A DNA stretch of 64,000 nt, from NCBI GenBank assembly GCA_002399445.1, contig DHDR01000027.1, positions 5,376 through 69,375 of the forward strand. Direction: 5' to 3'. The stretch is from Ruminococcaceae bacterium UBA4871 (GTDB taxonomy: Bacteria; Bacillota; Clostridia; Oscillospirales; Acutalibacteraceae). A program made the translations under genes and the position numbers. Positions within the stretch are counted from its first letter, which is position 1. Each line of letters opens with the position of its first letter. Below are positions 26,646-34,541 of this stretch, piece after piece. Below the pieces are notes generated by a model. The model was given only the letters and a program-made list of their open reading frames with translations. It was not told where the DNA came from and made no database searches.

Positions 26646-27821
26646 TTAATGGTGGAACAGGCGCATGCCCGTAAAGGCCATCGTCATCCCATACTTGTCA
26701 CAGGTATCCATTACATTGTCATCTCGGATGGAACCACCCGGTTCTGCAACATACTGCACACCACTCTTATGTGCACGCTCAATATTGTCGCCAAACGGGA
26801 AAAAGGCATCACTGCCCAGTGTAACACCAGAAAGCTTAGCAATCCACGCTTTTTTCTCCTCACTCGTAAGCGGCTCCGGTTTAACTTTAAGAAATTGTTT
26901 CCAGTTATCGGTCATAAGCAGATCTTCCCATTCGTCGGAAATATAGTTGTCAATGGTATTATCGCGGTCGGGACGATGAATCTTGTCCACAAACTGCAGC
27001 GCCAGCACTTTTGGATGCTGACGTAACCACCAAACATCGGCTTTGTTTCCTGCCAGACGCGTGCAGTGAATTCGACTCTGCTGTCCGGCACCGACACCAA
27101 TGGTTTTGCCGTCTTTCACATAACAGACAGAATTGCTTTGGGTATATTTGAGTGCAATCAAGGAAATCAGCATATCCCGTTTTGCCGTTTCCGGCAAGTC
27201 CTTGTTTTGGGTGACGACATTTTGAAGCAGACTTCCGTCAATTTTAAAATCATTACGGCGCTGCTCAAAAGTAACGCCAAAGACATCCTTATGCTCCACC
27301 TGTGCCGGCACATAGGAGGCATCCATCTGGACGATATTATAAGTGCCTCTTCGCTTCCCTTTGAGAATTTTCAGCGCTTCATCCGTATAGCCCGGCGCAA
27401 TGATACCATCAGAAACTTCCCGTTTCAAAAGCAAAGCGGTTTCCTTATCGCAGACATCTGAAAGCGCAGCCCAGTCCCCATAGGAGGACATCCGGTCTGC
27501 TCCGCGTGCAGCCGCATATGCGCTGGCAATTGGAGAAAGCTGCAAGTCATCGACAAAATAGATTTTCTTAAGCGTATCAGAAAGTTCCGTTGCCACTGCG
27601 GCACCCGCCGGACTGACGTGCTTAAAGGAAGCAGCGCTGGGCAGTCCAGTCGTCTGCTTCATTTCTTTTACCAACTGCCAAGAATTCATGGCATCCAGCA
27701 GATTGATGTAGCCCGGATGACCGTTGAGCACAGTTATTGGCAGTTCGTTTCCCTGCTGCATAAACACGCGTGCCGGCTTCTGATTAGGATTGCAGCCATA
27801 TTTCAGTTCCAGTTCTTTCAT
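26646..27821 (-). CDS. Stand-alone AICAR transformylase (PurH transformylase domain only)
   Basis: 391 aa, corresponding to the AICARFT half of bifunctional PurH; the N-terminal IMP cyclohydrolase (MGS-like) half is missing. It transfers a formyl group from 10-formyl-THF to AICAR giving FAICAR. Signature elements are LKYGCNPNQKPARV at the start, the catalytic Lys-His of ASFKHVSPAGAAV, SNSVCYVKDGKTIGVGAGQQSR, and GSDAFFPFGDNIERA. The missing cyclohydrolase step is supplied by the gene immediately upstream, which has an archaeal-type PurO fold. This split is known in some Clostridia. Confidence 0.93.
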   Translation of the reverse strand: MKELELKYGCNPNQKPARVFMQQGNELPITVLNGHPGYINLLDAMNSWQLVKEMKQTTGLPSAASFKHVSPAGAAVATELSDTLKKIYFVDDLQLSPIASAYAAARGADRMSSYGDWAALSDVCDKETALLLKREVSDGIIAPGYTDEALKILKGKRRGTYNIVQMDASYVPAQVEHKDVFGVTFEQRRNDFKIDGSLLQNVVTQNKDLPETAKRDMLISLIALKYTQSNSVCYVKDGKTIGVGAGQQSRIHCTRLAGNKADVWWLRQHPKVLALQFVDKIHRPDRDNTIDNYISDEWEDLLMTDNWKQFLKVKPEPLTSEEKKAWIAKLSGVTLGSDAFFPFGDNIERAHKSGVQYVAEPGGSIRDDNVMDTCDKYGMTMAFTGMRLFHH

Positions 27822-27832
27822 GTTTACTCTCC

Positions 27833-28537
27833 TTATGCATTTTTATTGGCGATTTTCCAATCGTGTTTCCCCGTCTGTAAATCAATAAAGCAGGTATACA
27901 AGGCAACTTTATTGTCCGCATTTAAGTGATTCCACACCATATCGGTAAAAGTTTCCAAATTGTTAGGAATCGTGACCGGTGTTGGTTCACCATCGAAACT
28001 CGGCAGTGGGTTGCCATCTCCCAGATAAGTGTGGATGTAACGGCCCTGCCCTGCTTTCGGGTTCTCATACCGGTAAAAATAACGAAGCGGGCATGCAGCA
28101 TCTCCATTGTCACTTTTTAAAATGGAAAGCTGAAAATCTCCGTTTGATTTTACAAGGCCGCTGATACGCGGTGTGAAATTCGGTGCATCCGGTTCAAACG
28201 TACGGGTCAGCAGGGCTTCCTCAAAGCTGCATCCGCGCTTCATAAAGTCATAAATCGTATCTGTCTGATCGCCATTGGTTACAATGGTCTCGTCGCCAAT
28301 CTGGCGCACCGGTGCATAAATAATCAGAGACGGATCAACCATCTTGCTTTCATCATACGCTTTTGTTTGGATTCCGTCTGCAGTTGAAATGAAAATCCGA
28401 TTACGGCTGTTTGCACTGCGGCCCATGATAAAATACGCAATCACTGCACTGCGGTTGTCTGCACTGCGGCCGAGAATGATTCCACGGCCAGGATATGTGC
28501 AGGAAGAAAGTTCGGTTTCCAGTTCTTTGCGTTTCAT
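27833..28537 (-). CDS. purO: Archaeal-type IMP cyclohydrolase (PurO-like)
   Basis: 234 aa. PurO-family IMP cyclohydrolase, closing FAICAR to IMP. Features visible are YPGRGIILGRSADNRSAVIAYFIMGRSANSRNRIF in the N-terminal Ntn-hydrolase-like core (here split over residues 15-49), KMVDPSLIIYAPVR, and TNGDQTDTIYD. It overlaps purN by 4 bp and is 11 bp ahead of the stand-alone transformylase gene, so the two partner activities are co-expressed. Confidence 0.9.
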   Translation of the reverse strand: MKRKELETELSSCTYPGRGIILGRSADNRSAVIAYFIMGRSANSRNRIFISTADGIQTKAYDESKMVDPSLIIYAPVRQIGDETIVTNGDQTDTIYDFMKRGCSFEEALLTRTFEPDAPNFTPRISGLVKSNGDFQLSILKSDNGDAACPLRYFYRYENPKAGQGRYIHTYLGDGNPLPSFDGEPTPVTIPNNLETFTDMVWNHLNADNKVALYTCFIDLQTGKHDWKIANKNA

Positions 28538-29169
28538 TTCGATACCTCCTTGATTTCAACTCTCCCGTCTTTGACAATCAACCTTCCGTCACAGAAAAGC
28601 GCGGCGGCTTTAGGCAGAAGCTTCCACTCCGCCTGTTCCATGACTCTGCGCTGCAGGATTTCCGGCGTGTCCCCTTGTTGAACCTCAACGGCTTTCTGCA
28701 GGATAATGGGACCACCGTCACACACTTCATTGACAAAATGTACCGTCGCACCGGTCACTTTCACCCCGCGTGCCAATGCTTTCTCATGTACACGCAGACC
28801 GTAAAATCCTTCCCCGCAGAAAGATGGGATTAGGGACGGATGAATGTTGATGATTCTATTTTTATAGGCATGAATCACACGCGTACTGATAATTGTCAAA
28901 AATCCTGCTAAAATGACAAGGCCGGTCTGATGGTCTGCCAAAGCTCCCAGCAGTGCATCATCATACGTATCCTGATTCACAAATTCTTTTCTCCGCAGAA
29001 CAATTGAGGAAATTCCCGCTTTTTCCGCACGTTTCAGCGCATAGGCATCCGGCCGGCTGGCAACCACTAAAGAGATACGTCCATTGGGAATCTCTCCACG
29101 TTTCTGCGCGTTAATCAGCGCCTGCAGATTGGTCCCGCCGCCGGAAACCAGCACGGAAATGTTCAGCAT
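28534..29169 (-). CDS. purN: PurN, GAR formyltransferase
   Basis: Uses 10-formyl-THF to formylate GAR in the third step of purine synthesis. 211 aa. N-terminal LVSGGGTNLQAL, the catalytic Asn/His in INIHPSLIPSF and the Asp of VCDGGPI are present. The start overlaps purM by 7 bp and the end overlaps purO by 4 bp. Confidence 0.95.
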   Translation of the reverse strand: MLNISVLVSGGGTNLQALINAQKRGEIPNGRISLVVASRPDAYALKRAEKAGISSIVLRRKEFVNQDTYDDALLGALADHQTGLVILAGFLTIISTRVIHAYKNRIINIHPSLIPSFCGEGFYGLRVHEKALARGVKVTGATVHFVNEVCDGGPIILQKAVEVQQGDTPEILQRRVMEQAEWKLLPKAAALFCDGRLIVKDGRVEIKEVSK

Positions 29170-30203
29170 AGCACCACGCCGTCCTCTCCGCTGATGATTT
29201 CACCAATGACAGAAGCTTTTTCACCCGTTTCCCGCAATGTGCGGACCGCTGTGTCGGCTTCCTCTGCAGAAACAACACAGCACATACCGATTCCCATATT
29301 AAATGTATTATACATATCCCGTTCCGGAATTTTTCCGGCTTTTTGAATCAGGGAAAAAATCGGGGGTTTCTCAAAAGCAGAAAGTGAAATTTTTGCCGTC
29401 ATACCCGGTTTCAGCATGCGTGGTATGTTTTCATAAAAGCCACCGCCGGTTACATGGGAAATTGCCTTGACATGCACCGTCTGCATCAATTTTTTCATAG
29501 ATTTCACATAAATGCGTGTCGGGGTAAGCAGTGCTTCGCCGAGTGTTTTTCCAAGCTCCGGAACATATTGTTTGACAGAATTTTCATCAATGCCAAGCGC
29601 CATGCGCACCAGTGAAAAGCCGTTGGAATGCACACCGGAAGACGGCAAACCCAGAAGAACATCTCCCGCCTTCACTTGGCTTCCGTCAATGATCCGAGAT
29701 TTGTCGACAATACCAACGGAGAAGCCGGCGAGATCATATTCATTTTCCGGCATCAAGCCGGGATGCTCTGCAGTCTCTCCGCCAACAAGCGCACTTTCGG
29801 CCTGCACGCAGCCCTCTGCAATCCCACTGACAATTGCCGCGGTCTTTTCCGGAAAGTTTCGCCCAGTAGCAATGTAATCCAGAAAAAACAGCGGCTGTGC
29901 TCCGCAGCAGATCACATCATTGACACACATAGCGACACAGTCAATACCAACTGTGTCATGCTTGTCCATTAAAAAGGCAATCTTAAGCTTTGTGCCAACG
30001 CCGTCAGTTCCACTGACCAGCACTGGCTCCTGCATACCGGAAAGGTTTGGCTGAAACAAGCCGCCGAAACCACCTATACCAGAAAGGACACCGGCTGTCT
30101 GCGTACGGGCAACAAATTTCTGCATCAGTTCCACTGACCTGTAGCCGGCAGTTACGTCTACGCCGGCATCTTTGTAGCTGTTGCTGTAGCTTTTTTGATT
30201 CAT
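29163..30203 (-). CDS. purM: PurM, AIR synthetase
   Basis: Phosphoribosylformylglycinamidine cyclo-ligase, ATP-dependent closure of FGAM to AIR. 346 aa from ATG at 30203 with GGAGGAC upstream; a longer frame from 30260 begins before that site. Motifs: YKDAGVDVTAGY, GIGGFGGLF, SGTDGVGTKL, CVNDVICCGAQPLFFLDY, GGETAEHPG and SHVTGGGFYENIPR. Overlaps purN. Confidence 0.96.
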   Translation of the reverse strand: MNQKSYSNSYKDAGVDVTAGYRSVELMQKFVARTQTAGVLSGIGGFGGLFQPNLSGMQEPVLVSGTDGVGTKLKIAFLMDKHDTVGIDCVAMCVNDVICCGAQPLFFLDYIATGRNFPEKTAAIVSGIAEGCVQAESALVGGETAEHPGLMPENEYDLAGFSVGIVDKSRIIDGSQVKAGDVLLGLPSSGVHSNGFSLVRMALGIDENSVKQYVPELGKTLGEALLTPTRIYVKSMKKLMQTVHVKAISHVTGGGFYENIPRMLKPGMTAKISLSAFEKPPIFSLIQKAGKIPERDMYNTFNMGIGMCCVVSAEEADTAVRTLRETGEKASVIGEIISGEDGVVLC

Positions 30204-30284
30204 AAAAGTCCTCCGAGTTTCTGCACACTTCCACATCTTGTTTTTTCCAATATACTGCATTTAAATCGGACAGGAACCTTAAAC

Positions 30285-30788
30285 TTACAATTCTTCCAAC
30301 TTTTCCTGAATGGCTGCGTCTTTTTTAGCAACTCCGGCGGCCATATCTTTCTTGGACTGCTCTAATTTCCGCGCTAAATTTTCATCGGAAAGTGCAAGCA
30401 TCTGTGCCGCTAGGATTGCTGCATTTTCCGCGCCATCAATTGCAACGGTGGCAACTGGAATACCGCTCGGCATCTGCACAGTGGCAAGGAGTGCCTCCAT
30501 GCCGCCGAGATTGGCAGACTTGATGGGAATGCCGATAACAGGCAGCGTCGTGTTTGCCGCAAGGATTCCTGCAAGGTGAGCTGCCATGCCTGCCGCTGCA
30601 ATAATCACACCAAAGCCGGCTGCTTTTGCGCCCTTTGCAAAAGAGACTGCACGGTCCGGCGTACGATGTGCACTCATCACATGCACCTCGCAGGGAATCT
30701 CCAGTGCGTTCAGCTTTTTAATTGCTTTGCTGACAGTGGGAAAATCGCTGTCGCTGCCCATAATGACCGCTACTTTTTTTGTTGCCAT
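30285..30788 (-). CDS. purE: PurE, N5-CAIR mutase
   Basis: Class I 5-(carboxyamino)imidazole ribonucleotide mutase, 167 aa. N-terminal VIMGSDSDFPTVSKA, the catalytic HRTPDRA and the AAGMAAHLAG loop are visible. First gene of the operon; no purK is in the window. Transcribed through a 145-nt leader with two hairpins. Confidence 0.95.
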   Translation of the reverse strand: MATKKVAVIMGSDSDFPTVSKAIKKLNALEIPCEVHVMSAHRTPDRAVSFAKGAKAAGFGVIIAAAGMAAHLAGILAANTTLPVIGIPIKSANLGGMEALLATVQMPSGIPVATVAIDGAENAAILAAQMLALSDENLARKLEQSKKDMAAGVAKKDAAIQEKLEEL

Positions 30789-30838
30789 TGTTTATCACTC
30801 CTGTATCTGATTGAATCGCATAAATAAATAGAAAGAAA

Positions 30839-30869
30839 ATAGACTGTTCCCTCAACGGGTACAGTCTAT
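30839..30869 (-). terminator. Candidate attenuator hairpin in the pur leader
   Basis: On the minus strand ATAGACTGT and ACAGTCTAT pair (9 bp), with CCC/GGG continuing inside around a short loop, followed by TTTTCTTTCT. This is a terminator shape placed between promoter and purE, about 50 bp before its start codon. It suggests transcription attenuation of the operon. Confidence 0.65.
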
Positions 30870-30885
30870 CAAAGCATATGAGAAA

Positions 30886-30918
30886 GGCAAACCATGAATA
30901 TGATTCATCTGTTTTGCC
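30886..30918 (-). promoter_or_regulatory. Upstream hairpin of the pur leader
   Basis: Two nested stems: GGCAAA / TTTGCC outside and ATGAAT / ATTCAT inside. It precedes the attenuator hairpin in the leader RNA. Neither the guanine/adenine riboswitch core nor another aptamer I know is present, so ligand or factor is unknown. Confidence 0.5.
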
Positions 30919-30940
30919 CCCTTATGATTATGATAACTCT

Positions 30941-30969
30941 ATTGTAGGGGAAAATACGGATAAATGCAA
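30941..30969 (-). promoter_or_regulatory. pur operon promoter
   Basis: On the minus strand TTGCAT (30969-30964) and TACAAT (30946-30941) are separated by 17 bp. Transcription should start near 30934, giving a leader of about 145 nt before purE. Confidence 0.72.
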
Positions 30970-31011
30970 GGTTTACTGACTATTTTGCAAAAATTCAAGG
31001 CTCTGCAGATA

Positions 31012-31929
31012 TTATTGCTGATCCTTTGGCTCTGTAAACATTTCTTTCAGAGATGTGGCCAGCCCGGCAAGGCCTTGCATATCAGATGGAATGATCAGCT
31101 TAGTGGCCTTACCGTCTGCAGCTTTCTGGAATGCTTCCAGACTTCTCAGCGCAATGACGCGGTCGCTTGGATTTGCTTCATTCAAGAGTTTCACGGCATC
31201 CGCATAAGCACCCTGAACTTCGCGGATTGCCGCCGCTTTACCCTGTGCCTCACGGATTGCTGCTTCTTTCTGTGCATCTGCATGCAGAATAGTACTCTCT
31301 TTTTCACCCTCTGCGACCAAGATGACACTCTGCTTCTGTCCCTCTGCTTCCAAAATACGAGCACGGCGCTCACGTTCTGCCTTCATCTGCTTTTCCATGC
31401 TGTCCTGAATCTCTTTCGGAGGCAGGATATTTTTCAGTTCAACACGATTAACCTTGATGCCCCATGCATCGGTGGCCTCATCTAAAATGGTGCGGATTTT
31501 GGTATTGATGAAATCGCGGCTGGTCAGCGTGTGGTCCAGTTCCAAGTCACCGATAATGTTCCGCAAAGTAGTTGCAGAAAGGTTTTCAATTGCAGAAAGC
31601 GGACGTTCAACTCCATATGTGTAAAGCTTAGGATCCGTAATCTGAAAATAGACGACCGTATCAATCTGCATGGTGACATTGTCTTTTGTAATGACCGGCT
31701 GCGGCGGAAAATCAATCACCTGTTCTTTCAGAGAAACTTTTTTGGACACTTTCTCAATAAACGGGATCTTGACATGCAGACCGGTTTCCCATGCAGCATG
31801 GAATGCACCCAGACGTTCAATAACATAAGCATGCGCCTGTGGCACAATCTTAATATTGGAAATCAAGATAATCAGAAGGATAAGAATTACAATGGCAAGG
31901 ACAATCGTTCCAGTAGATATCATTTGCAT
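31012..31929 (-). CDS. SPFH/stomatin-family membrane protein (QmcA-type)
   Basis: 305 aa. An N-terminal membrane segment (about 5-25) is followed by an SPFH/Band-7 domain (about 28-190; VPQAHAYVIERLGAF, DNVTMQIDTVVYFQITD) and a long charged coiled coil (ERERRARILEAEGQKQS). Such proteins form oligomers in membrane microdomains and associate with NfeD-type partners; the NfeD gene lies directly upstream in the same direction, 84 bp apart. A role in membrane protein quality control is inferred from the family. Confidence 0.93.
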   Translation of the reverse strand: MQMISTGTIVLAIVILILLIILISNIKIVPQAHAYVIERLGAFHAAWETGLHVKIPFIEKVSKKVSLKEQVIDFPPQPVITKDNVTMQIDTVVYFQITDPKLYTYGVERPLSAIENLSATTLRNIIGDLELDHTLTSRDFINTKIRTILDEATDAWGIKVNRVELKNILPPKEIQDSMEKQMKAERERRARILEAEGQKQSVILVAEGEKESTILHADAQKEAAIREAQGKAAAIREVQGAYADAVKLLNEANPSDRVIALRSLEAFQKAADGKATKLIIPSDMQGLAGLATSLKEMFTEPKDQQ

Positions 31930-32013
31930 AAATTTTTTCTCCTCTCAAAGCACTATTAGAATGATCTCCGTTCAGCGCAGACCTAAATTAATGGAACAGC
32001 AAGGGAAATTTTT

Positions 32014-32463
32014 CTATTTAGTGCAAGCAACAATTGCTTTTACACCTTCGATTCTTTTAACAACAATATTTTCCCCAATGGGAATCACCGTTCCGTCTTC
32101 AGAACGCGCAGTCCAAACGCTGCCCATAACCTTCACTTCACCCTGTCCTGCTGTATTGTTGATTTCTTCTGTCACAACTCCATTGTTTCCAATATAGCGG
32201 TCGGCATTTGTTTTCGCTTTTTGTGAATGAGTAATCTTTTTCACTAAAGGCCGCGTAAGTATTAAAGCCAGCACTGTGACAGCTATAAACAAAAGAATTT
32301 GTACAAGAATGTCTGCTCCGCAGGCCGATGCAATGACTGCTGCAATTCCGCCAACTGCAAACCAAACACTGACAAGCTGAACGGTTGCTGCCTCGACCAA
32401 TGATGCTACCACAATAATTCCAAGCCACACAAATGGCATAGCAGTCAAAATTTCACCTGACAT
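32014..32463 (-). CDS. NfeD-family membrane protein
   Basis: 149 aa from ATG at 32463, which has GGAGGTG upstream; longer in-frame starts lie before that site. Hydrophobic helices at about 7-30, 35-50 and 52-70 are followed by a small OB-fold NfeD domain (VVTEEINNTAGQGEVKVMGSVW). Short NfeD proteins pair with SPFH proteins, as here with the gene downstream. The 335-bp region upstream (32464-32797) shows no gene or RNA I can support. Confidence 0.88.
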   Translation of the reverse strand: MSGEILTAMPFVWLGIIVVASLVEAATVQLVSVWFAVGGIAAVIASACGADILVQILLFIAVTVLALILTRPLVKKITHSQKAKTNADRYIGNNGVVTEEINNTAGQGEVKVMGSVWTARSEDGTVIPIGENIVVKRIEGVKAIVACTK

Positions 32464-32797
32464 CTCTTTCACCTCCATCCTGCTTGACAATATGCTGCCA
32501 TATATTCCATACAAATATAAACGAGAATGGGGGCATACCAAACAGCATTTGCCCATCCTAGCTGAAAGAATACACCATGTTTCATAATGTTCTTCAGAAA
32601 GTACCGAAAACGTAAAGGTGTTTTGACACGATCTACTAAAAATCTTACTGGAGATTGAAGGCAAAAGCAATGGTATCAGTTTATGACAATCTGGTGCCAA
32701 ATATTCAGCGGAAAATTGGTAATGTCAAAGGCAAAAAGTAAATAAAATCGAATCCATAAATTTTCCTATGTACCGCTGCTGCAGAAAGGCATAAAAT

Positions 32798-33292
32798 TTA
32801 TTTTTTGTGTGCTTTTCCCCCGTGGCTGGCAACTGCCCGGATACTTTGGCGTGTGTTGCGAAGGGAAGCCAGATTGGCAGTGAGTCCTTCATCTGCACGG
32901 CGCATTAGGTCATCCACATAGGCTCCGCTGACACGGCGCATTTCACGCGTCTGCTTCTGCGTGGTTGTAATCAGCTTGTCCGCTCGCTTCTGTGCCTGCC
33001 GCAAAACATTCTCTTGGCTAATCATAGCTTTGGAACGCTCTTCTGCCGTACGAAGAATTCCATCCGCTTCTTTTTTGGCATCTGTCAAAATCTTATTGCG
33101 GTCGGCAACGATCAGCCGCGCTTTATGGACCTCCTGCGGGAGAGATTCGCGCAGTTCATCCAGAATTTGGCGGACTTCCTCACCATCCACAACCAATCGT
33201 CCATGGCTGAGCGGAAGATTCCATGCTTTCTCAAGCAATGTGTATAGTTCGTCAATCAGATCTTCTGCACTAACGGTATTTGCTTCATTCAT
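32798..33292 (-). CDS. Coiled-coil protein downstream of coaD
   Basis: 164 aa, no signal or membrane segment. Residues about 8-60 are acidic and helical (SAEDLIDELYTLLEKAW), and about 60-140 form a long charged coiled coil (DAKKEADGILRTAEERSKAM). The start at 33292 has AGGAGG 8 bases upstream and overlaps the coaD stop by 8 bp. Proteins of this type are regularly found beside coaD in Clostridia but I know of no established role; weak likeness to DivIVA or ATP synthase b-subunit coiled coils is probably due to composition. Confidence 0.8.
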   Translation of the reverse strand: MNEANTVSAEDLIDELYTLLEKAWNLPLSHGRLVVDGEEVRQILDELRESLPQEVHKARLIVADRNKILTDAKKEADGILRTAEERSKAMISQENVLRQAQKRADKLITTTQKQTREMRRVSGAYVDDLMRRADEGLTANLASLRNTRQSIRAVASHGGKAHKK

Positions 33293-33791
33293 TCTTGTTT
33301 CCTCCTGCATAGATACGGTCTATTACGTCCTTCATAATGCACTGCGGCACACACTTGGAAATATCACCGCCGAATGTTGCAATTTGTTTCACCACACTGG
33401 AACTCAGATACATATTTTCTGCCTGTGTGTTAAAGAAAATCGTTTCCAAATTAGGATTTAAGTTCCGGTTTGTAAGGGACATTTGGAACTCATATTCAAA
33501 ATCTGAAAGTGCACGCAGGCCACGCACAACTACTACCGCTTGTTTCTGCCGTGCATATTCTGCCAGCAGGCCATGGAAGCTGTCAACCTCAACTTGTGGA
33601 AGGTTCTGTGTACAGCGTTGAATCATGTCCATCCGTTCTTCCGCTGTAAAGGCGGTCTTCTTCATTGGGTTGTCCAGCACAGCAACAATCACTTTGTCAA
33701 ATAATTTGCAGGAACGGCGAATAATGTCCAGATGTCCAAGCGTAACGGGGTCAAAACTGCCAGGGCAGATTGCAATTCTTTCTTCTCTCAC
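33285..33791 (-). CDS. coaD: CoaD, phosphopantetheine adenylyltransferase
   Basis: Penultimate step of coenzyme A synthesis, adenylation of phosphopantetheine. 168 aa, normal. GTG start after AAGGATG. The nucleotidyltransferase motif GSFDPVTLGHLDII (11-24), RGLRALSDFEYE and YLSSSVVK are present. Between rsmD and a coiled-coil gene, the common rsmD-coaD order. Confidence 0.95.
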   Translation of the reverse strand: MREERIAICPGSFDPVTLGHLDIIRRSCKLFDKVIVAVLDNPMKKTAFTAEERMDMIQRCTQNLPQVEVDSFHGLLAEYARQKQAVVVVRGLRALSDFEYEFQMSLTNRNLNPNLETIFFNTQAENMYLSSSVVKQIATFGGDISKCVPQCIMKDVIDRIYAGGNKNE

Positions 33792-33793
33792 AT

Positions 33794-34336
33794 CTACACA
33801 TCCTTATGTACAAATGTTGTAATCATGATTTTCCCATATTTATAAGTGCGGTATCTCTGAAATAGGCCGACAGTATCCGGCAGCTTTTCATCAGCCGGAT
33901 ACTCACATAGAATCATACCACCGGAATTCATAATGGCAGCACAAAGCGGCAGTGCCTGCTGCAGCAGACCTGTCCGATAGGGCGGATCCAAAAAGCAAAT
34001 ATCATAAGGCAGAGATTTTCTCTGCAGAAACAGCAGCGTATCTGTCTGAAAAACCGACGCCTGCTGTGCAAGCCCTGTAGACTCGAGATTCTTTTGAATC
34101 ACTGCAACGCTCTCTTTGCTTCTATCTATAAAATCAGCATGGGCTGCACCACGGCTGAGTGTCTCAATACCAAGCTGACCGGAACCAGCAAATGCATCCA
34201 GCACCCGGCGGCCCTCCACCTGAAACTGGATAATATTAAAAATTGCCTCTTTGACACGTTCCGGAGTAGGACGTGTTTCAGAACCTTCCCGGGTAACAAG
34301 TCGACGGCCACGGGCCTTACCGGCGATGACACGCAT
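33794..34336 (-). CDS. rsmD: RsmD, 16S rRNA m2G966 methyltransferase
   Basis: SAM-dependent methylation of guanine 966 of 16S rRNA. 180 aa from ATG at 34336 with AAGGAG upstream; the ATG at 34378 lies before this site. MRVIAGKARGR at the start, the SAM loop VLDAFAGSGQLGIE and the catalytic LDPPY are seen. Upstream of coaD by 2 bp. Confidence 0.93.
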   Translation of the reverse strand: MRVIAGKARGRRLVTREGSETRPTPERVKEAIFNIIQFQVEGRRVLDAFAGSGQLGIETLSRGAAHADFIDRSKESVAVIQKNLESTGLAQQASVFQTDTLLFLQRKSLPYDICFLDPPYRTGLLQQALPLCAAIMNSGGMILCEYPADEKLPDTVGLFQRYRTYKYGKIMITTFVHKDV

Positions 34337-34541
34337 GGAATCATACTCCTTTTCTCGGGGCAGCATCTGCTGAGTCATAACGCAGCTGACTCACCTATTT
34401 ACTGACCATATTTTTGCATACCACGGCTTTTATTATCGCATTACAAAGCAATTCTGTCAATGTCAACAGAAAAAAGAAAATGAATTTCCCCAAATCTACC
34501 AGGTTTTCAAAAATTGCAAAATATTGTCTATTTGTTCTTGT

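Noticed and set aside
30788..30935. Guanine or adenine riboswitch in the pur leader
   Set aside because: The conserved core of purine riboswitches is not seen; only generic hairpins are.
32464..32797. Possible small gene or RNA in the 335-bp gap upstream of nfeD
   Set aside because: No ribosome-binding site with a sensible frame and no stable conserved-looking fold was found.
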